Source: Sphingomonas mucosissima
GTDB taxonomy: Bacteria > Pseudomonadota > Alphaproteobacteria > Sphingomonadales > Sphingomonadaceae
Direction of reading: 5' to 3'
NCBI RefSeq assembly: GCF_002197665.1
Contig: NZ_NBBJ01000003.1
Coordinates: forward strand, 62,001 to 126,000
Length of the DNA: 64,000 nt
The position numbers were made by a program, and so were the translations under genes. Below, piece after piece: positions 1 through 9,258 of this stretch (positions are counted from its first letter, which is position 1; every line of letters starts with the position of its first letter). A model generated the notes under the pieces. That model did no database searches. It was not told the origin of the DNA and worked only from the letters and a program-made list of their open reading frames with translations.

Positions 1-48
1 CCTCGTCCGCCCGGCACACCCCGTCCGCGCGATGGATCGACGTGCGAC

Positions 49-211
49 CGGCAGGTCTCCTGGCTCTCGGGTCAACGTGCCGCCCGGCCTTCCCGGAGCG
101 AACTCCAGTGGCACGAGTGGACGGCACTCACCGATCACAGTTGCGGGGGCAGCGCGGGGCTAGGCTATTCGCCCTTCCCGACTTCCCTTTTCATCCCGTC
201 TCCGGGAACCG
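49..211 (-). promoter_or_regulatory. Cobalamin riboswitch (B12 aptamer)
   Basis: Read on the minus strand, the region has the conserved blocks of the adenosylcobalamin aptamer in order: GGTTCCCG and GATGAAAAGGGAA at the 5' side, CCGCAACTGTGA (the B12-box region), CCACTGG, GGGAAGGCCGGGC, and the closing GCCAGGAGACCTGCC. It begins about 38 bases after the cobO stop and points to the left edge, so it should control a minus-strand gene outside the window. Known targets are B12 transport (btuB-like receptors) or synthesis genes. It does not lie upstream of cobO. The limits are approximate because the outer P1 helix was not resolved. Confidence 0.92.
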
Positions 212-248
212 TTCGCGGCCGGCCCCTAGGCCCCGGCGGCACCCGTCG

Positions 249-863
249 TCAATATTCGACGCCCTTTTGCGCATTGAAGCCCGCATTGAAAGGATGTTTC
301 ACCTCGCCGAATTCGGTGACGAGATCGGCGATCTCGGTGAGTTCAGGCCGCGCACCGCGCCCCGTGATGCAGATATGCTTGGTGAGCGGCCGGTCCTTGA
401 GGAACGCCAGCGCCTCGGCCGACGGCAGGGTATCGTCGGCCAGCACGATGTTGAGCTCGTCCAGGATCACGAAGTCGATCTCGGGATCGAGGATCAGCTC
501 CTTGGCCCGATCCCACCCGCGCCGCGCCGCCGCAATGTCGCGCGCCCGGTCCTGCGTGTCCCACGTGAACCCCTCGCCCATGCTCTCGAAGCTGACAAGA
601 TCCGATGGGTGGTCGGCGAAAAAGTTGCGCTCGCCCGTCTCCCACGTGCCCTTCACGAACTGAAGGATCGCGACGCGCATTCCCCAGCCGATCGAGCGGA
701 TCGCCATGCCAAAGGCGGAGGAGGACTTGCCCTTGCCGTTGCCGGTATGGACGATCAGCAAGCCGCGCTCGAGCGTGCGGCGCGCCTGCATCCGGTCGCG
801 CGCCACCTTCATGCGGCGCATCTTCTCGTTGTGACGGGCGTGGTCGTTGGGCTGGTCGGTCAT
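249..863 (-). CDS. cobO: Cob(I)yrinic acid a,c-diamide adenosyltransferase
   Basis: CobO/CobA-type corrinoid adenosyltransferase. It transfers the adenosyl group of ATP to cob(I)yrinic acid a,c-diamide (or cobinamide) in the cytoplasm during B12 synthesis or salvage. The protein has 204 residues, the usual family size, with a P-loop GNGKGKSS at about residues 41-48 and the family segments FVKGTWETGE and DELNIVLADD. The start at 863 (MTDQP) gives the usual N-terminus. An in-frame ATG at 920 is preceded by GGAG and would add 19 residues. A cobalamin riboswitch follows it on the same strand, so this is probably part of a B12 gene group running off the left edge. Confidence 0.9.
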   Translation of the reverse strand: MTDQPNDHARHNEKMRRMKVARDRMQARRTLERGLLIVHTGNGKGKSSSAFGMAIRSIGWGMRVAILQFVKGTWETGERNFFADHPSDLVSFESMGEGFTWDTQDRARDIAAARRGWDRAKELILDPEIDFVILDELNIVLADDTLPSAEALAFLKDRPLTKHICITGRGARPELTEIADLVTEFGEVKHPFNAGFNAQKGVEY

Positions 864-982
864 GCCCCGCGCTATCGCCGTGTCGCGCTTGCCGCGCAAC
901 AGCGTGACGACTGCCCTCATGGGCTCTCCGCCGCTGGCCAAGCGCAACCGCGCCTCTTAGTGATGGCGCAGGGGGAAATATC

Positions 983-3426
983 ATGATCCGCATCACCATG
1001 CTGCTCGGCCTTGCGCTTGCCGCCACGCCGCTTCCGGCGAGCGCGCAATCCGCCGCCGCCGCGCTAACTGGAACCGAGCGGCTCGACGGCTTGCTCCCCG
1101 TCCATCTCGATCGCGCCGGCGGCCGCATTCTCCTGTCGCTGCCCGCACCGGCCCGCGACGGCCTATCCACCCGCCTGCTTTATTCCACTGCGCTGCGCAC
1201 CGGCCTCGGCTCCGCTCCCATCGGCCTCGATCGCGCGGCGCCCGGCCCTGCGCAGATGCTGGTCGTGCGCCGCCTGGGCAAGAAGGTCGCGTTCGAGCTC
1301 GAGAACCCTCGCTTCCGCGCAACCGGCGGATCGCCCGCCGAACAGGCCGCGGCGACCGACGCCTTTGCCACCTCCACGCTTTGGCTCGGCGATGTCATCC
1401 CGTCCGCCGACGGGCGCCTGCTGGTGGACATCGCCCCGTTCCTGGCGCGCGATACCAAGGGAATTGCCGATCAGTTGCGCGACGCCGGCGAGAAGGGCTG
1501 GAAGCTCGTCGCCGATCTCAGCGCAGCCGACGTCAACATGGTGAAAGCGTTCCCGCGCAACCTCGTGTTCGAAGCGCGCCAGACCTTTGCCAGCGACACG
1601 CCGGGTGCCGAGGTGCGCAACATCGCCCCCGACGCGCGTCAGTTCACGCTTGTCGTCCGCCACATCTTCGCGGCGCTGCCCGAGGCCGGCTACACCAGCC
1701 GCAGCTTCGATCCGCGTGGTGGCAGCTTCGCCACCCAGATCCTCGATTTCGGCGCGCCGCTCGGGCGGCAGATCGTGCGCAATCTAGCCAACCGCTTTCG
1801 CCTGGAACGCATCGACCCGGATGCGCCCCGATCACGGGTGAAGAAGCCGATCGTCTCCATATCGACAATGCCGCGCCCGAGCCGATCCGAACCGCCCTCC
1901 TTGAAGGCGCGTCCTGGTGGAAGCAGGCGTTCGAAGCGGCCGGTTACATCGACGCTTATCGCGTGGAGATCCTGCCTGAGGGCGCCGACCCGCTCGACCT
2001 CAACTACAATGTGGTGAACTGGGTGAACCGCGCGACGCGCGGCTGGTCCTATGGCTATGCCGTCACCGATCCGCGCACGGGGGAAATCCTGAAGGGATCG
2101 GTGCTGCTCGGCTCGTTGCGGGTGCGGCAGGACATGCTGATCTATGAAGGGCTGGTCGGTGCCGCCGCCACTGGCAAGGGCGGCCCGAACGACCCGCGCG
2201 CGGTGGCGTTGGCCCGTATTCGGCAACTCGCGGCGCATGAAGTGGGCCACGCACTCGGCCTGCTCCACAATTTTGCCGGCAGCACGCAGGATCGCGCCTC
2301 GGTGATGGACTATCCCGCGCCGCGCATCGGGCTGGTCAATGGCGCGCCTGACCTGTCGGACGCTTATGGTGTCGGGCTTGGCGCGTGGGATATGTATGCG
2401 ATCGACTGGTTGTACGGGGATCGGCCTGGGAGCGATCCCGATGCAGCGGCGCGTGACAAGGCGGCGGCCGCGCAGCGCCGGGGCCTGCGCTTCGTGGCCG
2501 ACGAGAACGCCCGGGTCGCTTCCGCCTCGCAGCCCTGGGGCAGCCTGTGGGATGATGGCGCCGATCCGGTCGCCGAACTATCGCGCATGATGACGGTGCG
2601 CGAGGCGGCGGTGGCGCGGTTCGGGCCGGAGGCGCTGGCCGCCGACGAACCCGCGTCCAACCTGCGGCGCAAGTTTGTGCCGATCTGGCTGCTCCACCGC
2701 TATCAGGTGGAGGCTGCGGCCAAGCTGCTGGGCGGGATCGAATCCGAATATGCCATGGCGGGTGATGGCCATGGCGCAGCCCGGCAGGTCGCCGGATCGG
2801 CGCAGGGGGACGCGCTCCGAGTGTTGCTGACTACCCTCGATCCCGCGGCGCTGGATGTGCCCGAGCGGCTGATCCCCTTTCTTTCCGCCGGCTGGTCGGG
2901 TGATAGCGACCGGCAGTTCGATATCGAGGTGATGCGCACCGCCGGCAGCACTGCCTTTGACCCGCTGACCGCGGCGCAAGTGTCGGCGCAGATCACGCTG
3001 GATGCGCTGCTCGCCCCCGAGCGCCTCGCCCGGTTGGCCGACCAGCACCGGCGCGATCCGGCGGTACCGGGCCCCGGCATGCTCGCGGAACGCCTGCTTG
3101 GCCTTGCCAGCGCGCCCGCGGACGGCCCGCGCCTCGCGGCGGTGCGCCGCACGGTGGGTACCCGCATCGTGCTCAGCCTAGCGCGCGCCGCCCGCGCCCC
3201 TGCCAGCGGCAGCGCGGCGGTGAGCCAGGTGGATCAGGCGCTCACCGATTGGGTCGCGGCGCAGGCGGGACGCCGCTTCGCCGACGCCGACGACCGCGCC
3301 TGGACACTCAGCACGGCGCGCCTGCTGCAGGATCGCGAGGCGTTGGCCGAAGCGCTCAAGGATGAAGCCGCCGCGCCGCGGATTCCGCCGGGCATGCCGA
3401 TCGGCAGCGACGGTGATGCCGGCTGA
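983..3426 (+). pseudogene. Secreted zinc-dependent metalloprotease, interrupted by a frameshift
   Basis: A large exported zinc metalloprotease of the DUF5117/DUF4953 type. The first frame starts at 983 with a signal peptide (residues 1-22, ending in PASAQ) and runs with family-like sequence to VKKPIV at about 1853. From about 1858 the sequence continues in another frame (IDNAAPEPIR) to the stop at 3426. That half carries the extended zinc motif HEVGHALGLLH at 2236-2268. Restoring one missing base near 1854-1858 joins the halves into about 814 residues. There is no slippery heptamer, so this is either a real inactivating deletion or an assembly error. It is divergent from cobO and its end is 3 bp from the convergent Crp/Fnr gene. 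Confidence 0.85.
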
Positions 3427-3429
3427 CGC

Positions 3430-4095
3430 TCAGCCCCGCGCGATCCGTTCCAGCGCCGCGCGGTCGACCAGCGTGATCGCGCGATAGCCGCGCGTGATCA
3501 CGCCCGTCTGTTCCAGTGCCGCGAGATGCGCGTTGACCGTCTTGCGCGACAGTCCCGTCATTTCCGCCAGATCGGCCTGGCTCACCGGCGCGCCATCGCC
3601 CTCGGCGAACTGAAGGAGGCGCATCGCCACGCGCCCGCGCGGCGTCTGGATCAGCAGATGCGCGGCAAGCCGGGTCATTTGCTCCAACTGCGCGTACACA
3701 AGCTCGTTGATCGCGCGCCACACCGCCGGCTCGTGGGCGGCGGCGCGGTCCAGCGCATCGTCCGGGATCATCAGCACACGCGAGGCGGTATTTGCCCGCA
3801 CCGTCAGGATGCGCGGGCCGCCGCCGACCCGCCGTGCCTGCCCCAGGATTGCTGGCGCCGGCGCCAGGCCGATCAGCACGTCGCGCTCGGTGCCGAGCGC
3901 CACCTCCAGCCTGAGCGCGCCCTCGATGACGGCACATAGGCCGGTGCCTTCATCACCCTGGCTGTAGACCCATTGGCCACGCCGCAGCGTGACCATTCGC
4001 CCCGCGGCGGCCAGCCTCTCCTGCAAGGCGGCAGGCTGACGCGCGAACCAGCCGTTCCGCGCAAGAACTGCGATCTCATCGGCGCCAATTGTCAC
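3430..4095 (-). CDS. Crp/Fnr family transcriptional regulator
   Basis: Cytoplasmic DNA-binding regulator of 221 residues. The N-terminal half is a cyclic-nucleotide-binding-type beta roll (about residues 15-115, with GQWVYSQGDEG and LCAVIEGALRLE). A long dimer helix follows, then a winged helix-turn-helix at about 171-200 (QADLAEMTGLSRKTVNAHLA). There is no N-terminal cysteine cluster like that of Fnr, so an iron-sulfur sensor is unlikely; the ligand is unknown. The start is a GTG (4093-4095) that lies inside a 20-bp palindrome, suggesting autoregulation. It is divergent from the TauD-type dioxygenase, which it may control; that link is inferred from position only. Confidence 0.85.
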   Translation of the reverse strand: MTIGADEIAVLARNGWFARQPAALQERLAAAGRMVTLRRGQWVYSQGDEGTGLCAVIEGALRLEVALGTERDVLIGLAPAPAILGQARRVGGGPRILTVRANTASRVLMIPDDALDRAAAHEPAVWRAINELVYAQLEQMTRLAAHLLIQTPRGRVAMRLLQFAEGDGAPVSQADLAEMTGLSRKTVNAHLAALEQTGVITRGYRAITLVDRAALERIARG

Positions 4096-4107
4096 CTTGG
4101 TGACAAT
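4088..4107. promoter_or_regulatory. 20-bp palindrome, probable operator
   Basis: Two perfect 9-base arms (ATTGTCACC and GGTGACAAT) surround a 2-base centre. The site covers the GTG start codon of the Crp/Fnr gene and lies 53 bp before the divergent dioxygenase start. Its shape suits a dimeric Crp/Fnr-type protein, although it is neither the classic TGTGA-N6-TCACA nor the TTGAT-N4-ATCAA site. Binding by the neighbouring regulator is inferred. Confidence 0.6.
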
Positions 4108-4160
4108 ATCGACCGAACGACTCCGGTAAAGCTGCGAACAGACAAAAACAGGAGTGGATC

Positions 4161-5009
4161 ATGGCAACGCAGCTGAAGGATCGCGTCACCACGCACCCGA
4201 TCGGGGCTCACATCGGCGTGGAGTTTCACGGTGTCGACCTGAACCACATGGACGAGGACACCTTCGCCGCCATGCGCGCCGCGCTTGCCGACCACGGCGT
4301 CGTCTTCGTTCGCGACCAGCAACTGACCCCCGAACAGCATATCGCCTTCGCGCGCCGCTGGGGGGATATCGACATCAACAATTATTTCCCCGCAAACGGC
4401 GGCCATCCCGAGATCGCGGAGGTCCGCAAGGCGGAGAACCAGCAGACCAATATCGGGGGCGGCTGGCACACCGATCACAGCTATGATCAGGTCCCAGCAA
4501 TGGGATCGATCCTGCTGGCGCGCGAGACGCCCCCGAGCGGCGGCGACACGCTCTTCGCCAGCATGTCGACGGCATTCGACTCGCTGTCGGAAGGGCTCAA
4601 GGCAACGCTGCGCACCATGCGCGCGGTGCATTCGGCGGACCATATCTACAGCACGGACGGCATCTATGCGAAGACCGATCAGGCGGCGGACCTGAAGGGG
4701 CACGACGTGCGGACCCGGGCCGTGCACCCCGTCATCATCAAGCATCCGCGCACCGGGCGCGAAATCCTGTACGTGAACCCTGCCTTCACGCTCCATTTCG
4801 AAGGCTGGACGCGCGAGGAAAGCATGCCGCTGCTCACCTATCTCTATCAGGTGGGCATGCGCGAGGAGTTCCAGTGCCGCGTGCAATGGGCGCCGGGATC
4901 GATCGCCATCTGGGACAATCGCTCAACCTGGCACCACGCGATGAACGATTACCACGGCCATCGCCGGCTGATGCACCGCATCACCATCTCAGGCGAGCCG
5001 CTCAGCTGA
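4161..5009 (+). CDS. TauD/TfdA family Fe(II)/2-oxoglutarate dioxygenase
   Basis: Non-heme iron dioxygenase of 282 residues, the normal TauD length. Family members hydroxylate small acids such as taurine, alkyl sulfates or aryloxyacetates, using 2-oxoglutarate and oxygen; the substrate here cannot be told from sequence. The iron triad is visible as WHTDHS (H103, D105) and TWHHA (H258). Arginines near 269 and 273 in HRRLMHRITI match the oxoglutarate-binding pair of TauD. CAGGAG precedes the ATG. It is transcribed away from the Crp/Fnr gene across a short gap that contains the palindrome, so joint regulation is plausible. No sulfonate transporter genes are adjacent. Confidence 0.88.
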   Translation: MATQLKDRVTTHPIGAHIGVEFHGVDLNHMDEDTFAAMRAALADHGVVFVRDQQLTPEQHIAFARRWGDIDINNYFPANGGHPEIAEVRKAENQQTNIGGGWHTDHSYDQVPAMGSILLARETPPSGGDTLFASMSTAFDSLSEGLKATLRTMRAVHSADHIYSTDGIYAKTDQAADLKGHDVRTRAVHPVIIKHPRTGREILYVNPAFTLHFEGWTREESMPLLTYLYQVGMREEFQCRVQWAPGSIAIWDNRSTWHHAMNDYHGHRRLMHRITISGEPLS

Positions 5010-5026
5010 GCGCGCTCGCCGCTCCG

Positions 5027-5428
5027 TCAGCTCGCCTTCGCCTTCGCCTTGGCATAAGGCACGAAGTCACCGAGGATGACGGAGCTGCGGATGAAGCGCG
5101 ATCCGGGATCGATTAGATGCACCATGTCGGCACCGCACAATTGCGTACCGATGTTGCGCGTCAGCAGGATGTCGCGGTCGTCCAGCCGATCGGCGCCTGA
5201 ACGCGGCTGGTTGACGTACATCCTGCTGCCGACGCGATAGACGATCGCCTTTCCGTCGATGATCTGGCTGGACGTGATACCGCTGAGGCTGATGCAGCGC
5301 ACGGGCGCACCCGGCACACGATCGCCGATTGCCTTTTCGAACGCCACGTCGGGGGTGTCGCGCGCGGCGACGCTGATGGGCGCGGCCAGCGCGGCGGCCG
5401 CAGCAAGCAGGGATAGGATGCGTGTCAT
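5027..5428 (-). CDS. Small exported protein of unknown function (DUF6491-like)
   Basis: A 133-residue protein with a clear signal peptide (MTRILSLLAAAAALAAPISVAA) followed by a basic/polar domain with two cysteines. The order of motifs is CISLSGI, VYRVGSRMYVN, LLTRNIGTQLC, and a C-terminal LGDFVPY before a Lys/Ala tail. The same spacing recurs in the protein at 38628-39050, so the two are paralogs in this genome. From memory the pattern resembles DUF6491; no function is known to me. The ATG at 5428 was chosen over upstream codons because it starts the signal peptide directly. It is divergent from the 795-residue exported protein. Confidence 0.7.
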   Translation of the reverse strand: MTRILSLLAAAAALAAPISVAARDTPDVAFEKAIGDRVPGAPVRCISLSGITSSQIIDGKAIVYRVGSRMYVNQPRSGADRLDDRDILLTRNIGTQLCGADMVHLIDPGSRFIRSSVILGDFVPYAKAKAKAS

Positions 5429-5525
5429 GCCACACGCACTATCACCCGCCCGCTGAACCGTCGCTGACTGCCCCTGATGCTGCGCTGGCGATTGCAGGAC
5501 AGGCAAAGCGGGTTACACGGGGCTT

Positions 5526-7913
5526 GTGCCGCTTACCCCATCCTTCGTGCGAGCAGCTTTCCGCCGCGCCGCGCTCGCCTGCCTGATCCTCGTCGCCCCT
5601 GCCGCCTCGGTGTTGCGCGCGGAAAACAATGCCTTTGATCTTGCCGGCCCGTCGCTGCGCGTGTCGGTCACGCATGGCGATACCACGCTGCCGCTGTCGC
5701 AGGTGCCGAACCTGTCGCCCGGGGACAGGATTCGGATCGTCGCCGACCTGCCCGCCGAGCAGAGCGCCCAGTATCGCATGGTGCTCGTCTTCTTGCGCGG
5801 TGCCACCAATCCCCCGCCCAAGAACTGGCTGGCCGATGCGCGCACCTGGAAGCCGAAGGAAGCCGCCATCGATGTGCGCGTGCCGGAGGGCGCGCAGCAG
5901 GCGCTGGTTTTCCTGGTGCCCGACACTGGCGGCGCGCTGGATGGCGTGGCAAAGGCCGTGCGCGAGCAGCCCGGCGCGTTCGTGCGTGCCTCGCAGGAAC
6001 TGAACCAGGCGATGCTGGACCGTACCCGGCTCGAAACCTTTCTGGAGCAGGTGCGTCGCCGCGAACCGGCCGATGTTGCGCGCATCTCGCCGCAGCTCGC
6101 CGACAGCCTCGCGATCAAGCTCGATTCCGCCTGCCTCTTGCGCCAGCCCGATCCGCGCGCGGCTTGCCTCGCGCAAAGCGGCAACGCGGCGGTGCTGGCC
6201 GACAGCCAGACCAGCTCCATCGCGCAGACCCTCGCTGGCGCGCCCGCCAATATCGCGCTTCAGCTCAGCGCCACGCCGCAGGGCGGCTTTGGCTATTACA
6301 GCGGCTACATCGGGGTCGTGCGCGATCTCGCCCGGATGCTCGGCGCCTTTCAATCCGCGCAACTGCGTTTCATCCCGGCGTTGAGCGTTCCGCGCGAAGG
6401 CCGGATCGAGCTGCTGCTCAACACCGTTCCGTCCTTCCGAAAGCCGCAATCGGTGCTCGTTGCGGCGCTGCCCACGGTGGCGCCACCGACGCTCCCGACG
6501 CTCAGCGTGAAGACGGCCGGCCCACTCTGCCTCACCAAGCCCGGATTGATCCTGCCGGTCGGCGGCGCCCCGCTCGTCTTCTCCACCGATTATCCGCGAG
6601 CAATGACGCTTCGCGTGCCGACCGCCACGGGAACCATGCTGGACTTGCCGGCCGCTGCAGATCCCGCCGCCGGCGGCTTCGTTGTCGGCGATGTCGGCAC
6701 GCCCGCGGTGGCGCTTGCGGAGCGAGCCGAGGGACGGCTGCAGGGCTTTTGGGGGTTCCAGCCGTTTGACGGGCCGCGCTTCCGCTTGGTCAGCCCGGCG
6801 CGGGACGCGTGGCGGGCGGATGGGGCAACGCTGGTGGTTGGGCGCGAGACGCCGCTCAACCTCGCGGGCGGGGCTGCCGCCTGTGTCGCCGACGTGTGGC
6901 TAGAGCGCGGTAGCAAGAAGCGGCCGGTCAGCTGGAGCGCGGAGGCGGATGGCACGCTTGCGCTCAAGGTTCCGCTCGCCGGTATCGAACCGGGACCGGT
7001 GGCGCTGCTGGTGCGCAGCCACGGGGTGGATCAGCCACGCCGGCTGGACCTTCGCGCTTATGCCGAGGCGGCTGCCATCACCGGCTTCATGCTGCATGCC
7101 GGTGACAGCGTGGGCGCGCTGGCCGGCTCCCGGCTGGACCAGGTCAGCGCGCTCGAGATCGGAGGAATCGCGTTTCGTCCCGGCAAGCTTGCCCGGAACG
7201 GCACCGCGGATCGGCTCGAGATGTCGGCGGAAGGCACGGCGGCAGAGCAGCTGAAGCCGGGCGAAGCGTCAGGACAGGCGACGCTGGCCGATGGCCGCAC
7301 GCTTCGCGTGCCGGTGCGGATCATGCCCGCCCGCCCCGAAGCGACGCTGATCGCCACATCGCTGGAACGCATCGGGCCTGCGCCTGCGATACCGCTGACG
7401 CTCGGCGGCGCCGCTTTCGTGCCACACGACACGCAGCTCACCTTCTCCTTGCGCGCCATTGGCGCCTCGCGGTTTGCGTCAAGCGACCGGATCGACGTGG
7501 AAGCGGCCGAGACCGCCGCCACTGCGAGCCTTCCGCTGCGGCTGCAGGACGATCGCGTCGCCATCGCCACGCTTCATCCTGCTTCCGCCCTTGGCGATTC
7601 CGCCCGTGGGCCGCTGCGCTTCAGGTTGGTGAAGCGAGACGCCGCTGGGGATCGGGCGGGTGACTGGCACCCGCTTGCGACGCTGGTGCGGCTGCCGCAG
7701 CTTTCCGCGGTGACATGCGCGCCCGGCAGCGCCACCTGCACCTTCACCGGCAACGGATTGTTCCTGATCAGCAAGGTCAGCGGCAAGGCGGAGACAAGAG
7801 TGCCCGATGGTTTCACCGGGCCGTCGCTGCAGGTGTCCCCACCGGCGGACGGTGTTTGGCGGCTGCACTTGCGCGATGCGGCGGACGCCAGCGCGACGGT
7901 GGCGGCACCGTAG
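5526..7913 (+). CDS. Large exported protein of unknown function
   Basis: A 795-residue protein with an N-terminal export signal (about residues 8-33: arginines, then a run rich in Ala/Leu/Val). The rest is rich in beta-forming segments, with alternating Val/Leu and Gly/Asp turns and several short Cys-containing stretches (SACLLRQPDPRAACLAQ, AAACVADVW, TCAPGSATCTF). I recognise no catalytic motif, TonB box or lipobox, and no transmembrane segment beyond the signal. It starts at a GTG preceded by GGGG. It stands alone between two divergent or convergent small genes. A periplasmic or surface multi-domain beta protein is the most that can be said. Confidence 0.8.
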   Translation: MPLTPSFVRAAFRRAALACLILVAPAASVLRAENNAFDLAGPSLRVSVTHGDTTLPLSQVPNLSPGDRIRIVADLPAEQSAQYRMVLVFLRGATNPPPKNWLADARTWKPKEAAIDVRVPEGAQQALVFLVPDTGGALDGVAKAVREQPGAFVRASQELNQAMLDRTRLETFLEQVRRREPADVARISPQLADSLAIKLDSACLLRQPDPRAACLAQSGNAAVLADSQTSSIAQTLAGAPANIALQLSATPQGGFGYYSGYIGVVRDLARMLGAFQSAQLRFIPALSVPREGRIELLLNTVPSFRKPQSVLVAALPTVAPPTLPTLSVKTAGPLCLTKPGLILPVGGAPLVFSTDYPRAMTLRVPTATGTMLDLPAAADPAAGGFVVGDVGTPAVALAERAEGRLQGFWGFQPFDGPRFRLVSPARDAWRADGATLVVGRETPLNLAGGAAACVADVWLERGSKKRPVSWSAEADGTLALKVPLAGIEPGPVALLVRSHGVDQPRRLDLRAYAEAAAITGFMLHAGDSVGALAGSRLDQVSALEIGGIAFRPGKLARNGTADRLEMSAEGTAAEQLKPGEASGQATLADGRTLRVPVRIMPARPEATLIATSLERIGPAPAIPLTLGGAAFVPHDTQLTFSLRAIGASRFASSDRIDVEAAETAATASLPLRLQDDRVAIATLHPASALGDSARGPLRFRLVKRDAAGDRAGDWHPLATLVRLPQLSAVTCAPGSATCTFTGNGLFLISKVSGKAETRVPDGFTGPSLQVSPPADGVWRLHLRDAADASATVAAP

Positions 7914-7928
7914 CGCCGCGAGCGGCGA

Positions 7929-8090
7929 TCAGTGCACCGTTCCGCCCTGGGGCGGCGTCGGCGGCGGGGGCACGCCCTTGCCGTCCAAGGTGATCAGCGC
8001 CGCATTGAGATGAAGGCTGGTTTCCGACAAGCCGAGCCCATCCGCCACCTCGAGCGCGTGCCGCACCGCATCAACAAGATGTAGACTCAT
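7929..8090 (-). CDS. Small conserved-looking protein, 53 residues
   Basis: A short frame on the minus strand, convergent with the 795-residue gene. It encodes MSLHLVDAVRHALEVADGLG, then SETSLHLNAALITLDGKG, and a proline-rich end (VPPPPTPPQGGTVH). The start at 8090 has AGGA five bases upstream; an ATG at 8102 would add four residues. The first 40 residues look like two amphipathic helices (a helical hairpin). Ordinary high-GC codon use and the ribosome binding site argue that it is a real gene. The function is unknown. Confidence 0.6.
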   Translation of the reverse strand: MSLHLVDAVRHALEVADGLGLSETSLHLNAALITLDGKGVPPPPTPPQGGTVH

Positions 8091-8291
8091 TTTCCTGCGC
8101 ATGGCGCGGATTCTGCCGCGGGCGGCCCCGGCCGAAAAGGCGCGAAATTGGTTAATGCGCCATCACGGCTCCTTTCTGCGCCAAGTGGCGGCCAAGGTGC
8201 GCGATGCAAGCGTGCGCTGCGCATCCGCGCCGCATTGCACTCCTTCGGCGCCTGCCCCACATAGTCGGGTAATACACCAACTGGGGCAACA

Positions 8292-9218
8292 ATGGCGGAT
8301 CCATATTCGACGCTCGGCGTGGCGCGGAGCGCCACCGAGGCTGACATCAAAAAGGCGTATCGCAAGCTCGCGAAAGAGCTGCACCCCGACCGCAATCAGG
8401 ACAATCCGAAAGCGGCCGAGAAATTCAGCCAGGTGACCGCCGCCTATGATCTGCTGAGCGACAAGGACAAGCGCGCACGCTTCGACCGCGGCGAGATCGA
8501 TGCGGACGGCAACCCCGCGTCGCCGTTCGGCGCCGGCTTTGGCGGTGCGCGACCTGGCGGGGGCGGCTTTCGGAGCCAGGACTTCGGCGGCGCCGAGGGC
8601 GTCGACGTGTCGGACATCTTTGAAGGGTTGTTCGGAGGGCGCGCGGGCGGGCCCGGCGGCGGTTTTGCCGGCGGGTTCGGCCGACGCCAGCCACCGCCCA
8701 AGGGCGCCAACACGGCCTATCGCCTGCGCGTACCGTTCGTCGATGCCGCCGCCTGCGCCCCCCAGCGCATCACCCTCGCGGATGGCAAGACGATCGATCT
8801 GAAGCTGCCGGCCGGCGTCGAAACGGGCACGCAGATGCGGCTACCCGGCAAGGGCGAGCAGGGCCCGGGCGGGCCGGGCGACGCGATCGTGACGATCGAC
8901 ATACAGCCGCACCGCTTCTTTACGCGGGACGGGGATGACGTGCGCCTGAACCTGCCCATTACGCTGACCGAAGCGGTCAAGGGCGGCCCGGTAAAGGTGC
9001 CCACCGTTGAAAAGCCGGTGATGCTGACGGTGCCCACGGGCTCCTCCTCGGGCCGCACCTTGCGGCTGAAGGGCAAGGGCTTTCACCGCAAGGACGGGAC
9101 GCGCGGCGACCAGCTCGTCACGCTGATGGTCGATCTGCCCGCCGGTGACACGGCGCTCGCCAGCTTTGTGGAGGGGTGGTCCGGCGGGGGGAACCCGCGC
9201 GCTGACATGGGCGTCTGA
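8292..9218 (+). CDS. DnaJ-class co-chaperone (CbpA-like)
   Basis: Cytoplasmic Hsp40 partner of DnaK, 308 residues. A J domain (about 4-66) carries the HPD triad at residues 31-33. A Gly/Phe-rich linker follows (about 75-135: GFGGARPGGGGF, GGRAGGPGGGF), then the two beta-rich substrate-binding domains (LRVPFVDAA, KLPAGVETGTQMRLPGKGEQGPGG, DDVRLNLPITLTEAVKGG). The cysteine-rich zinc domain of DnaJ proper is absent, so this is the type II (CbpA/DnaJ2) form. It lies 41 bp before the BrkB-type gene on the same strand and may share its transcript. Confidence 0.9.
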   Translation: MADPYSTLGVARSATEADIKKAYRKLAKELHPDRNQDNPKAAEKFSQVTAAYDLLSDKDKRARFDRGEIDADGNPASPFGAGFGGARPGGGGFRSQDFGGAEGVDVSDIFEGLFGGRAGGPGGGFAGGFGRRQPPPKGANTAYRLRVPFVDAAACAPQRITLADGKTIDLKLPAGVETGTQMRLPGKGEQGPGGPGDAIVTIDIQPHRFFTRDGDDVRLNLPITLTEAVKGGPVKVPTVEKPVMLTVPTGSSSGRTLRLKGKGFHRKDGTRGDQLVTLMVDLPAGDTALASFVEGWSGGGNPRADMGV

Positions 9219-9258
9219 TCTTTCCACGGTATCAGGGTTGAGCGAAGGGGCAGGGATC

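Noticed and set aside
1840..1870. Programmed ribosomal frameshift in the metalloprotease gene
   Set aside because: There is no slippery run such as A6G or a downstream pseudoknot-like stem; a base loss explains the break.
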